A DNA stretch of 64,000 bases from CAWIMX01 sp963792785 (lineage in GTDB: Bacteria > Acidobacteriota > Vicinamibacteria > Vicinamibacterales > CAVVIG01). Position numbers and translations under genes: made by a program. The notes under the pieces were generated by a model. It had not been told where the DNA came from and searched no databases. It worked only from the letters and a program-made list of their open reading frames with translations. This document shows positions 49,247 to 57,715 of this stretch, one piece after another. The stretch is taken from NCBI GenBank assembly GCA_963792785.1, contig CAWBXO010000001.1, positions 868,001-932,000 on the forward strand. Direction: 5' to 3'. How positions within the stretch are numbered: the stretch's first letter is position 1; each line of letters opens with the position of its first letter.

Positions 49247-51244
49247 ATGATCCTGACCATCCAGCGCTCCGTGCACGACCAGATCGCCGCCATCGTCGAG
49301 CAGCTCTACGGACTGCCCGAGGCGCCGGCGTTCGCCGTCGAAGTGCCGCCCACGCGCGCGCTCGGCGACCTCGCCCTGACGGTGGCGTTCCAGCTCGCCC
49401 GGCCGCTCCGGAAGCCCCCGCGCGTCATCGCGAAGGAAATCGCCGACGCCGCGGACGGGCTCGAGGGCATCGCGCGCATCGAGGTCGCGCCGAACGGCTA
49501 CCTGAACCTCTTTCTCGACCGCCGCACCTTCGCGCTCGCCCGCATGCGGGACGAGGTGGCGCTGCCCGCCCTCGACGCCGACGCCGCGGGCAAGACCGTC
49601 GTCGAGCACACGGCCATCAATCCAAACAAGGCGGCCCACATCGGCCACCTGCGAAACGCGGCGCTCGGCGACACCCTCGTCCGCGTCCTCCGCTTCCGCG
49701 GCACGCCCGTCGAAGTGCAGAACTACATCGACGACACGGGCGTCCAGGTGGCCGACGTCGTCGTGGGCTTCCGCGAGCTGGAACACAAGACGCGCGCCGA
49801 GGTCGAGGCGCTCGCCCGCGACACCCGCTTCGACTACTACTGCTGGGACCTCTACTCCACCGTCACCGAATGGTACGGCGGCGACAAGGCACGCCTCGCC
49901 GTCCGCGCCGCCACGCTCCACGATCTCGAGCACGGCGGCAACGAGACGGCCGCGCTCGGCACGGTGATCGTCGATCGCATCGTCCGGGCCCACCTGGCGA
50001 CGATGGCGAGATTGAATATCGGGTACGACCTGCTCACCTACGAAGGCGACATCCTGCGCCTGAAGTTCTGGGCGCAGGCCTTCGACATCCTCAAGGCCAA
50101 TGGCGCCGTGTTCCTCCAGAAAGAGGGCCGGCTGGCCGGCTGCTGGGTGATGCGGATCGAGGAGGGCGAGGCCGCCGCGGCCGAGGGCGACGACGCAGAA
50201 GCCGAAGAGTCCCGCGAAAAAGTCATCGTCCGCTCGAACGGCGTCGTGACCTACGTCGGCAAGGACATCGCGAACCAGTTCTGGAAGTTCGGCCTGCTCG
50301 GGCGCGACTTCCACTACCGCCGTTTCGAGGACTCGGCCCACGCCCGGGAGCTCTGGGCGACCACGTCCACGGACGGCGCGCCGACGCATCCGCCGTTCGG
50401 CCGCGCGTCCCGCATCTACAACGTGATCGACTCGCGGCAGATGTACCTGCAGGCGCTCCTCGCCCAGGCGCTCCGCACGCTGGGCCACGCGCGGGAGGCC
50501 GAGCATTCCGTTCACTTCTCCTACGAGATGGTGGCGTTGTCGCATGCGACGGCGAAGGAACTGGGGCACGCACCGGCCGCCGGGACCGAAGAAGCCAAAA
50601 AGCCGTTCGTCGAAGTGTCCGGCCGCAAGGGCCTCGGCGTGAAGATCGACGACCTGCTGGACCTGCTCACGAACAAGGCGCTGATCGAAGTCGGCAACCG
50701 CAACCCGGAGCTGACCGAGGCCGAGCGGCAGCGCGTGGCCGCCCAGATCGCCGTCGGCGCGATCCGCTACTTCATGCTGAAGTTCTCGCGCGGCAAGATC
50801 ATCGTGTTCGACATCGAGGAGGCGCTGGCCTTCGAGGGCGAGACCGGGCCGTACCTGCAGTATGCTGTCGTCAGGGCGAACAACATCTTCCACAAGCTGG
50901 ACGAGCGCGAGGGCACGACCCACGCGCAGGTGCTGGACGGCCTCGACGCGGCGAACCCCGCGGAGCTGGACGAGGCCGACAGCGCGCTCTGGGCGCTCGT
51001 CTTCGAGGCGGCGCGGCTCGACGAGGTGGTCGAGCAGGTCGTGCGCACGCTCGAGTTCTCCGTGCTCGCGAAATACGCCTTCGGGCTGGCGCAGGTGTTC
51101 AACGCCTTCTACCACCGGTCGCCAATCCTCGCCGAGGAGGACGCCGATCGGAAGCGCTGGCGCGCGGCGGGCGTCGGCTACGTGCGCGCGCAACTCGGAC
51201 GCGCGCTCGACTTGATGGGCATCGAAGTACCGACGCGGATGTAG
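49247..51244 (+). CDS. argS: arginyl-tRNA synthetase
   Basis: Intact 665-residue class I synthetase. The N-terminal ArgRS-specific domain (FAVEVPPTRALGDLALTVAF) precedes the HIGH motif (NPNKAAHIGHLRNAALGDTL), GRDFHYRRFEDSAHARELWA-like insertions, the degenerate KMSKS region (EVSGRKGLGVKIDDLLDLLT), and the anticodon DALR domain (AVVRANNIFHKLDEREGTTH). Charges tRNA-Arg. It is the last gene of the mobA-argS-amidotransferase stretch on plus. The lack of a canonical KMSKS is normal for ArgRS. Confidence 0.95.
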   Translation: MILTIQRSVHDQIAAIVEQLYGLPEAPAFAVEVPPTRALGDLALTVAFQLARPLRKPPRVIAKEIADAADGLEGIARIEVAPNGYLNLFLDRRTFALARMRDEVALPALDADAAGKTVVEHTAINPNKAAHIGHLRNAALGDTLVRVLRFRGTPVEVQNYIDDTGVQVADVVVGFRELEHKTRAEVEALARDTRFDYYCWDLYSTVTEWYGGDKARLAVRAATLHDLEHGGNETAALGTVIVDRIVRAHLATMARLNIGYDLLTYEGDILRLKFWAQAFDILKANGAVFLQKEGRLAGCWVMRIEEGEAAAAEGDDAEAEESREKVIVRSNGVVTYVGKDIANQFWKFGLLGRDFHYRRFEDSAHARELWATTSTDGAPTHPPFGRASRIYNVIDSRQMYLQALLAQALRTLGHAREAEHSVHFSYEMVALSHATAKELGHAPAAGTEEAKKPFVEVSGRKGLGVKIDDLLDLLTNKALIEVGNRNPELTEAERQRVAAQIAVGAIRYFMLKFSRGKIIVFDIEEALAFEGETGPYLQYAVVRANNIFHKLDEREGTTHAQVLDGLDAANPAELDEADSALWALVFEAARLDEVVEQVVRTLEFSVLAKYAFGLAQVFNAFYHRSPILAEEDADRKRWRAAGVGYVRAQLGRALDLMGIEVPTRM

Positions 51245-51276
51245 GCGGGCTCCCCGCCACGAACGGATCACACCCA

Positions 51277-51969
51277 ATGGCGCTGATTGCGATCACGACC
51301 CGCCGCAAGGTCGAAGACTACCGCCACGCGATCGAGCACGTGGGCGGTGAGGCGCGGGTCGTCGAGCCGCCGGCGACGCCGGCCGAGGCGCTCGAGGGCG
51401 TGCAGGGCCTGCTCGTGACCGGCGGGCCCGACGTCGACCCCGCGCGCTACGGCGCGACGCGCCACGCCTCGGTGACCGACATCGATCCGGTGCGCGACGC
51501 GTTCGAGATCCCGCTCATCCTCGAAGCGCGCAAGCGCGGCCTGCCGATCCTCGCCATCTGCCGCGGCGTCCAGATGCTGAACGTCGCGTGCGGCGGGACC
51601 TTGATCCAGGACATCCCCTCGGAAGTGCCGGGCGGCGCGACGCACCGGCTCACGGTGCCGCCGAACAAGCCCTACTCGCTCGCGCACGAGGTGTGGTTCG
51701 AGAAGAACTCGCAGCTCGGCAGGCTCCTCGGCGAGCGCTTCGCCGAGTCCGACACGTGCGAGGTCAACAGCCGCCACCATCAGGCCGTCAAGGACGTCGC
51801 GCCCGGGTTCGTCGTGACCGCCACGGCGCCCGACGGCATCATCGAGGCCATCGAAGATCCAACCGCGAAGTTCTGCATCGGTGTGCAGTGGCATCCGGAG
51901 AACTTCTGGCGGACAGGGGAGTTCAGGACGCTGTTCGAGGGGCTCGTGCGCGCCGCGGAATCCGCCTAG
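51277..51969 (+). CDS. class I glutamine amidotransferase, gamma-glutamyl-GABA hydrolase type
   Basis: 230 residues. Nucleophile loop LPILAICRGVQMLNVACGGT (catalytic Cys), TLIQDIPSEVPGGATHRLTV and the catalytic His/Glu of IGVQWHPENFW place it in the peptidase C26/PuuD family, which hydrolyses gamma-glutamyl bonds. Opening RRKVEDYRHAIEHVGGEARV and DVDPARYGATRH are typical. It starts 33 bases after argS in the same direction; the following gene is on the opposite strand. The true substrate is not known. Confidence 0.85.
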   Translation: MALIAITTRRKVEDYRHAIEHVGGEARVVEPPATPAEALEGVQGLLVTGGPDVDPARYGATRHASVTDIDPVRDAFEIPLILEARKRGLPILAICRGVQMLNVACGGTLIQDIPSEVPGGATHRLTVPPNKPYSLAHEVWFEKNSQLGRLLGERFAESDTCEVNSRHHQAVKDVAPGFVVTATAPDGIIEAIEDPTAKFCIGVQWHPENFWRTGEFRTLFEGLVRAAESA

Positions 51970-52685
51970 GAAGCGGCCCGGGCCTGCTCGCGCCATTTTG
52001 GCTCGTTCACGCCCATCACCAGCAGCCACAGGCAGAGAAGCACTTCGGCCAGGCCGGAGACCAGCAGGACGGCGAACACCGCCGCCCCGAACCCTGGCGC
52101 CAGGAAGTCCGTGAAACTGTTGGCGAGGTAGGACATGCCCTCGACGACCAGCAGCGCCCCGAGGATCCGTGGAATGAACGTGGCGCGGAGAATCAGATAG
52201 CCGCGCGCCAGCATGGTCCCGCCGAAGAACGTGAGGGCCGCGGCGTACCCGATCCCCTGTAGTTGGAGCGCCATGTAGGTCTGGGCGTACAGAAGGTCCG
52301 GATCGATGCCGAGGTCCTGCCCGCGCTTCAGGAGGATCAAGGGCGCGAAGTGTCCGAGCAGCGCGGCCGCCTGGACGGCGGCCCCCACCAGCGAGAAGAA
52401 GACGGCCAGCAACGCCACGTGCCTGTTGACCACCTTGAGGAGCTCGTACAAAAGCAGGATCAGCGGCACGACGCACAGGAGGGCGAGGAGGTCTGCGGCG
52501 AAGCCCCAGCGGAAGAGTTGCTCGTTCGCGAGGATGTTGCGGGCCGTGGCCACGGCATCGCCACTCACGACGAGTCGCTGGCGCACGAAGAGCTCGGCGA
52601 ACGCGCCTGCGACGATGACGACCAGGTAGAGCGCGCCCGCGACTCTGCCCCAGGTTCGAGGCGCCCGGAGCATGCGGTCGGTCAT
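51966..52685 (-). CDS. DUF4386-type integral membrane protein
   Basis: 239 residues with six to seven hydrophobic helices: AGALYLVVIVAGAFAELFVR, WGFAADLLALLCVVPLILLL, AVFFSLVGAAVQAAALLGHF, ALTFFGGTMLARGYLILRA and AVFAVLLVSGLAEVLLCLWL. The charged QLFRWGFAADL and the sequence RAPRTWGRVAGALYL match the DUF4386 pattern. Function unknown. It ends 4 bases into the amidotransferase gene and its start faces a decayed gene. Confidence 0.75.
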   Translation of the reverse strand: MTDRMLRAPRTWGRVAGALYLVVIVAGAFAELFVRQRLVVSGDAVATARNILANEQLFRWGFAADLLALLCVVPLILLLYELLKVVNRHVALLAVFFSLVGAAVQAAALLGHFAPLILLKRGQDLGIDPDLLYAQTYMALQLQGIGYAAALTFFGGTMLARGYLILRATFIPRILGALLVVEGMSYLANSFTDFLAPGFGAAVFAVLLVSGLAEVLLCLWLLVMGVNEPKWREQARAAS

Positions 52686-52695
52686 CCTGCAGTGA

Positions 52696-52962
52696 CAGAC
52701 GAAGCCTGGGGTCCGGTGGTTCCACCCTGAACGGCCTGAACGTCGTGTCGCGGGCGAGCCCTACGGCGCCGGCGACAACCCGCGCGTGGACTGCCCGCGG
52801 CTGCAGCTCATTCAGGGGAACCCGCTGTATTTACACGGCGGGGACATGCTGGAGACCATCTCGACGCCGGGGTTGGAGCGTGTGGCGCGGTTCACGGCGT
52901 ACTTCGTGAATGAAGTGGCCAAGGCGCCGCGTTCGCGCTTCTATCCAGATGGGCAGCAGTAG
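52696..52962 (+). pseudogene. C-terminal remnant of a secreted hydrolase
   Basis: A stop at 52693 is followed by a single open frame, PGVRWFHPERPERRVAGEPY, PRVDCPRLQLIQGNPLYLHG, GGDMLETISTPGLERVARFT and AYFVNEVAKAPRSRFYPDGQ, closed by TAG at 52960. There is no start codon with a ribosome site and the 5' part is missing. The DTxE-like 'HGGDMLETISTPGLERVARF' resembles the C-terminal region of M28-type aminopeptidases. The gap 52686-53179 around it contains nothing else I can identify except the palindrome at 52971. Confidence 0.35.
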
Positions 52963-52970
52963 GCAAACGG

Positions 52971-52990
52971 ATTAGACCGGTCGGTCTAAT
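52971..52990. promoter_or_regulatory. TetR-type operator palindrome ATTAGACCGGTCGGTCTAAT
   Basis: Perfect arms ATTAGACCG / CGGTCTAAT around GT. The TAGACC-N4-GGTCTA core is the operator form of TetR-family regulators such as NemR. No TetR gene or intact target gene is adjacent; it stands right after the decayed gene, so it may be the leftover of a lost regulated unit. Confidence 0.55.
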
Positions 52991-53179
52991 GTGGCAGACC
53001 CGTCCGGCGAACTGCCCCGAACGTCTCCCCAGGCAATGGCTTGCGGTCCTATTCGGGATGCGGCCGCTCCGCATTATCAAGCAAGCGGTGACAGGACAAC
53101 GGGCTTATGCTGACGTGTCTACTACTAGTTAGGCCTCTGACTGGGAAGACGGTTGCCTCATGGGACTAAGCGGCCGGCT

Positions 53180-53365
53180 TCATGGCGTCGGAACGCCGAG
53201 GTCCTTGCAGATCTTCTTTGCTAGCTCGTCGTTGATGTCGGAGTGGCGGGGTACGGCGGAACTCTTACCTGCGGGTCGGTTGACAAAGATGGAATGGTTG
53301 GCGCCCTCTCGGAGCAGTTCACACCCGTGGGATTCCAAGTGTCGAACCAGCGCCCGCCGTTTCAC
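53180..53365 (-). CDS. hicA: HicA-like mRNA interferase toxin
   Basis: 61 residues: VRHLESHGCELLREGANHSI with the catalytic His (GANHSIF) and the basic C-terminal part KKICKDLGVPTP form the double-stranded-RNA-binding fold of HicA/YcfA. The GTG start overlaps the hicB stop by four bases in the order antitoxin then toxin, less usual than hicA before hicB. Small, isolated operon near the decayed gene. Confidence 0.85.
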   Translation of the reverse strand: MKRRALVRHLESHGCELLREGANHSIFVNRPAGKSSAVPRHSDINDELAKKICKDLGVPTP

Positions 53366-53580
53366 GCACTGACCTTGAACGGTTCGCGAATCACCTCCGT
53401 GCCGGTCGTCTCCGCGATGAGTTCACGATTTGCCTGCATTACCATTTCGACGGCTTCTTGCAGGTTCGTCCGTGCTTCTTCTAGGGTCGCGCCTTGCGTG
53501 TTGGCGCCGGGCAGTTCTTCGACGAAGCCGATGTACCCTTCCGGGACTTTTCGAAACACCGCCGTAAATTGCAGTTCCAT
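53362..53580 (-). CDS. hicB: HicB-like antitoxin
   Basis: 72 residues starting MELQFTAVFRKVPEGYIGFV, with the conserved EELPGANTQGATLEEARTNL partial RNase H-like fold of HicB, but no DNA-binding domain after it, so it belongs to the short HicB type. It precedes hicA by a four-base overlap. ATG 53580 chosen because the homologous region starts there; a longer frame upstream lacks family resemblance. Confidence 0.85.
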   Translation of the reverse strand: MELQFTAVFRKVPEGYIGFVEELPGANTQGATLEEARTNLQEAVEMVMQANRELIAETTGTEVIREPFKVSA

Positions 53581-53694
53581 ACCGCTATGATACTCGCCAG
53601 TGGCGACGAGGCCTAACACGGCTTGCAGCCGGCGGCGGCCGGCGGATCGAGAGCCGCCGCGGCTGAAGCCTGGACGTTGGGCCCACAACTCTTG

Positions 53695-54216
53695 ATGACG
53701 TCTCTCGGGTTCAAGGCGGTGGCTGGTCCGGATGCCCGAGTGCTGATTCTCGGCAGCCTTCCAGGCGTGGCGTCATTGGAGCGGCAGCAGTACTACGCTC
53801 AACCTCGGAATGCCTTCTGGCCCATCATGGCCGAACTGGCCGGAGCCGATCCCGGACTTCCGTACGGAAGGCGAGTGCGCCGTCTCGTGGCGCGGCGGTT
53901 TGCGATGTGGGACGTCTGCGCCAGCGCGGTTCGGCCCGGAAGCCTGGATTCAGCCATTCGGAGCGGCTCGATTCTGCCCAACGACTTCAGCAGCTTCTTT
54001 GAACTGCATCCCAAGATTCAGCGAATCGGCTTCAACGGTGCTCGAGCGGCTGCCCTGTTCGAGCGATTGGTGCTTCCGTCATTGGGGGCTCGATGGGCGG
54101 CCGTCCCCCGAATCACCTTGCCGTCCACAAGCCCGGCACATGCGTCGATGCCCCTTCGGCGGAAGATTCAGGTTTGGAAGGCCGCGTTGATGGACATGAG
54201 GTGTCGTGCGCGTTAG
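53695..54216 (+). CDS. UDG-superfamily DNA glycosylase (hypoxanthine/uracil type)
   Basis: 173 residues. DARVLILGSLPGVASLERQQ with the water-activating segment, YYAQPRNAFWPIMAELAGAD (a typical YAxPxNxFW of mug/UDG family 6-like enzymes), and the C-terminal LPSTSPAHASMPLRRKIQVW. It should remove deaminated bases (uracil, hypoxanthine) from DNA. ATG at 53695 is chosen; the upstream frame shows no family match. It overlaps the next gene by about ten bases. Confidence 0.75.
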   Translation: MTSLGFKAVAGPDARVLILGSLPGVASLERQQYYAQPRNAFWPIMAELAGADPGLPYGRRVRRLVARRFAMWDVCASAVRPGSLDSAIRSGSILPNDFSSFFELHPKIQRIGFNGARAAALFERLVLPSLGARWAAVPRITLPSTSPAHASMPLRRKIQVWKAALMDMRCRAR

Positions 54217-54889
54217 GCGAGCGCTCCTGATCGCGGTCGTCGTGGTGCTGGCGGCGCTGGCGACGCTCGTCGTCGCCTTGAAACGCCCGGCCACGATACC
54301 CGCGATGCGAATGACGGTGGTGGACGACGCCGACGGCCGGCCGATGGCCGGCGTAGTGGCGATGTTCTGGGGCACCGCTCGCGAAGGGACGCTCTCCGGC
54401 CACGGCGGCCGGGGCGCGCTTCTGTTCGCGGCGGAGGCCGTCTCCGACGCCTCGGGCGAGCTGCGGTTCCCGGCCCAGCGCTTCGATCCGCAGCCCTTCT
54501 TCCTCAACACCAACTACGAGGGCCCGACGCTGATGCTGCTGCAGCCGGGCTACGCCCCGCTCGAGATCCGGAACGAGCCGATCGTCCCGACGCTCGCTCA
54601 GGCGTCGCGGTGGGACCACGACGGCGAGACCGTCCGGATGCACACGACAACCCCGGAGGAGCAGGCCCAGAGGGCCTACGTGATCACCCTGCGGACCAAC
54701 CAGATGGTGGGCTTCGAGCTGGGGTGCACGTGGAAACGCGTGCCTCGCGCGCTGGTCAGGGCCGACCGGATGTTCCCGGATCCCGGCATGATGACGTCGC
54801 TGCGCGGGCTCTTGTTCAACGACGCGCTGATGGTCGAGCACGGCTGCGGGTCGCCGACGACGTTCTTCGAACCGTACCTTCGGCCTTAG
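54206..54889 (+). CDS. conserved membrane-anchored protein
   Basis: 227 residues. N-terminal helix (LLIAVVVVLAALATLVVALK) and a beta-rich periplasmic domain (VDDADGRPMAGVVAMFWGTA; ELRFPAQRFDPQPFFLNTN; ALLFAAEAVSDASGELRFPA) that looks like a carboxypeptidase-regulatory-like (transthyretin-like) fold with PMAGV. The C-terminus MTSLRGLLFNDALMVEHGCG is unplaced. GTG at 54206 overlaps the glycosylase end. Function unknown. Confidence 0.6.
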   Translation: MRVRRALLIAVVVVLAALATLVVALKRPATIPAMRMTVVDDADGRPMAGVVAMFWGTAREGTLSGHGGRGALLFAAEAVSDASGELRFPAQRFDPQPFFLNTNYEGPTLMLLQPGYAPLEIRNEPIVPTLAQASRWDHDGETVRMHTTTPEEQAQRAYVITLRTNQMVGFELGCTWKRVPRALVRADRMFPDPGMMTSLRGLLFNDALMVEHGCGSPTTFFEPYLRP

Positions 54890-54911
54890 TCGCCTTGCGT
54901 CCGGTCCCGCC

Positions 54912-56173
54912 TCAGCTCTCGAACACCGCCACGCACTCCACATGCGGCGTGTTCGGAAACAGAATCGAACCCGTCAATCCGCGTGAGGCGATAGCCGGCA
55001 TCGACGACGCGCCTGGCGTCGCGAGCCAGCGTCGCCACGTCGCAGGACACGTACACCACGCGCGGAGCCTTCAGGGCGAGCACGCGGGCCATGGCGTCCT
55101 TCGACATCCCCGTGCGAGGGGGAATCCACGATCACGACGTCCGGCGCTTCCCCGCCCGCCGGCTCGAAGGTCTCCACCGGCGCTGAGATCGCCTCGACGA
55201 CGGCGCCGGCCTGCTCGACGTTCACCGACAGGTCGGCAGAGGCAATGGGATCGCCCTCGACGGCGGTCACGCGCGCGCCCTTCCCCGCCGCCGCGGCCAG
55301 CGCAAACGCGCCGCCGCCGGCGTAAAGGTCCACGACCCGCGCACCCTCTGGCACCAGGCTCGTCACGTGCTCGACGAGCGGGGCGAAGAGATGCCGGTTC
55401 CCCTGGAAGAACGACAGCACGTGCCGCTGGAGCGTGAGGGATGCGGCGCCGATCGTCAGCCGGTCCGTCACGAACGGCGTCCCGCCGAGCACGGTCACGC
55501 CCAATCCGGGGCCGGTCGACGCGCTGAGGCCGGTCAGGCCCGGCGTCCGCGCCAACCCCGACAACTGCGCGGGATGGCCGCCGAGCACCACGTGGACGGC
55601 CCGCTCGGTCGCCTCCACGTTCTCGCTGATCTCGACGTCGCGAACGTCGCGGATGGCCAGAGAGTTGAGGCCGGCACTCAAATGGTCCAGAAGGTCGCAG
55701 GTCTCAGGCAGCAGTTGTCCCGTCGTCGCGGCGTCGCACAGGTCGTGAGTCCCTTCACGATAGAAACCCAGACGGCCGCCGCTCATGTGCAGCCGCGCGC
55801 GCATGCGATACGCGGTCTCGGGCGACGCGGCCACCGCCACCGGCCCGGGGAGCTCGATCTTGCCGAGGCGCTTGAACGCATCGGCGATCACCTCGGCCTT
55901 GATCGCCAGCTGACGCGCGTAGGAAATATGCGCGTAGAGGCAGCCACCACACCTCGGGTCGGCGGCCGGCCGCCGATCGGGTGACGGCGTTTCGACCGAA
56001 TCAACGACCGCGTAGGCGACGCGCGTGTCCACGCGCGAGATGCGCGCGGTCACGCGCTCGCCCGGCACGGCGCCTTCGACGAGCACCACCTGGCCGTCCA
56101 CGCGCGCGATCATCGCGCCGCCTACGGCGGGCCTTTCGATGTCGAGCGCCACGAGATCTGCGGGTCTCAGCAC
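54912..56173 (-). CDS. TRAM-domain RNA methyltransferase (RlmD/RumA type), frameshifted
   Basis: About 420 residues. TRAM domain (AMIARVDGQVVLVEGAVPGE; ARISRVDTRVAYAVVDSVET), a cluster-binding region with CGGCLYAHISYARQLAIKAE, and the methyltransferase with VPEGARVVDLYAGGGAFALA, DPIASADLSVNVEQAG, the catalytic Cys region VVYVSCDVATLARDARRVVD. Shifts near 55120 (hiding the DPPRxG nucleophile region as DSPSHG) and 54965 (LFPNTPHVECVAVFE at the end). It methylates uracil-5 of rRNA or tRNA. Confidence 0.85.
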
Positions 56174-56223
56174 GCTAAGAGCTTACCGGATCGTCCGCGC
56201 GGCATTGCTGGTACTATCCGCCG

Positions 56224-56841
56224 ATGTTTCCCTGGCTCGACGGCGTCGTCCCGCCCGTCATCGTCCTCGGCTTCGCCGCGCTGGTGTCGTTCGCGCCGCG
56301 CCGCATCGCCGCGATCGGACTGGTCATCATCCTCGCCGGCGGTCTCGAGCTGGCCATGGGCCGGCGGGTGGTCTACCAGCACGGACCGGTGCGCCTGTGG
56401 TCGGGCGATATCAACAGCGATCAGAACTCGCAGCAGATCGCCGACCCGTACACGCTCACGCACATTGAGCACGGCGCGCTGTTCTACGGCGCGACGCGCC
56501 TCGTGATGGGCCCGCAGGCCGTGATGCTCCGGCTGCTCACGACGGTCGCGCTCGAATCGGCCTGGGAAGTGTACGAGAACACCGACACGGTCGTGAACCG
56601 CTACCGCGCCGAGACGGTCTCGCACGGCTACTACGGCGACAGCCTGATCAACTCGATGTCCGACATCCTGGCGTGCCTGATCGGCTTTGCGCTGGCGCGC
56701 TACCTGCCGACGAAGGTCACGATCGCGTGGGTGATCGCCGTCGAGATCGTCCTGGCGATCTGGATCCGCGACAACCTGGCGCTGAATATCCTGATGCTGG
56801 CGTATCCGCTGGATGCCGTCAGGAAATGGCAGATGGGATGA
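56224..56841 (+). CDS. DUF2585 / UPF0314-family membrane protein
   Basis: 205 residues with several helices. VRLWSGDINSDQNSQQIADP, DPYTLTHIEHGALFYGATRL, LLTTVALESAWEVYENTDTV, VNRYRAETVSHGYYGDSLIN and DNLALNILMLAYPLDAVRKW match DUF2585 closely, conserved in alphaproteobacteria and others. Function unknown; likely an inner membrane protein. It is divergent from the methyltransferase and convergent with 57029-57715, with repeats between. Confidence 0.9.
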   Translation: MFPWLDGVVPPVIVLGFAALVSFAPRRIAAIGLVIILAGGLELAMGRRVVYQHGPVRLWSGDINSDQNSQQIADPYTLTHIEHGALFYGATRLVMGPQAVMLRLLTTVALESAWEVYENTDTVVNRYRAETVSHGYYGDSLINSMSDILACLIGFALARYLPTKVTIAWVIAVEIVLAIWIRDNLALNILMLAYPLDAVRKWQMG

Positions 56842-56850
56842 AGAAGCCTT

Positions 56851-57032
56851 CAGCTGTTAGCCGTTAGCCGTTAGCTGTTAGCCGTTAGCTGTTAGCCGTT
56901 AGCCGTTAGCCGTTAGCCGTTAGCCGTTAGCCGCTAGCCGCTAGCCGCGCCGACGTTCGTGTGGGCCGATGCGATGTGCCGGGCGGCGGTCAGGGTAGAC
57001 GAAGCCGCTACCTGTTAGCCGTTAGCGGTTAG
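56851..57032. repeat. tandem GTTAGCC words between convergent genes
   Basis: About fourteen copies of GTTAGCC with variants (TGTTAGC, CGCTAGC) run from 56853 to 56947, a unique spacer follows, and four more copies at 57009-57032 include the stop codon TAA of the minus-strand gene (57029-57031). The repeat is direct, not inverted. It is the same word as the 26.52 kb in-frame insert. Confidence 0.85.
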
Positions 57033-57715
57033 GTCATTCCTACGGTCGGCAGCTTGAAGCGATCGCGCAGAAGCTTTTGCTCCGCCGCCGCTTTAGCGCG
57101 GTCGAACGCGTCCGCCGCCATGCGCTCGCGGTACGGGGCCAGTTCGCGGACAGCTTCGGCTTCGAGCGCCGCGCGGTCTTCCGGGCCGAGCGCCGCGCCC
57201 GCCGCCGCCAGCAGCTCGGCGTCGAGCGCCGCGAGCCGATCGAGCAGCGCCTTCCGCGCGTCGCCGCGCACGCCGCCCTTCTCGGCCTGAGCCGTGTCCA
57301 GTTCGTCCGAGATCCGATCGATGACGCCGTCGAACGCCTCGCCGAGCGCACCCGAGGCGCGCGCCTCGCTCAACTTGCGCACCACGCGCTTGAGGTGCTC
57401 GGGCAGCGACGACCCCTTCGCCGGCGCCGCCTCGACGTGCGTGATGCCGACGGCGCGCTGCCACTCGTCGAACGCGTCGAGCACGTCGGCGTCGCAGAAA
57501 TCAATCTTGAGCGGCCGGCGGCGCGGGCCCTTGCGGTGGTACCGCTCGAAAGCGCGGTCGATGCCCTCGAACGCGATCTTGATCGGCACGCCGCGCGCGG
57601 CCCAGCCGTTCACGAGCTCGAACGACGGCCCGACCACCCGGATCAGGTGGCCGTCGTTCTTGCGGCACAGGTACGTCTCGATCTGGCGGCAGAAGTCTAG
57701 CGGCGGCGCGTCCAC
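57029..57715 (-). CDS. conserved protein of unknown function
   Basis: 228 residues. The N-terminal half, DFCRQIETYLCRKNDGHLIR with GWAARGVPIKIAFEGIDRAF and KIDFCDADVLDAFDEWQRAV, is compact and cysteine-bearing; the C-terminal half is helical and charged (GDARKALLDRLAALDAELLA; AFDRAKAAAEQKLLRDRFKL), probably coiled coil. It overlaps the end of coaX by about 19 bases and follows it in the same direction. No family recognised. Its stop codon lies in a repeat word. Confidence 0.6.
   Translation of the reverse strand: MDAPPLDFCRQIETYLCRKNDGHLIRVVGPSFELVNGWAARGVPIKIAFEGIDRAFERYHRKGPRRRPLKIDFCDADVLDAFDEWQRAVGITHVEAAPAKGSSLPEHLKRVVRKLSEARASGALGEAFDGVIDRISDELDTAQAEKGGVRGDARKALLDRLAALDAELLAAAGAALGPEDRAALEAEAVRELAPYRERMAADAFDRAKAAAEQKLLRDRFKLPTVGMT

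Noticed and set aside
56851..57032. Regular repeats that could suggest a CRISPR array
   Set aside because: Units are 7-9 bases in direct contact, with no spacers of constant length and no cas genes nearby.
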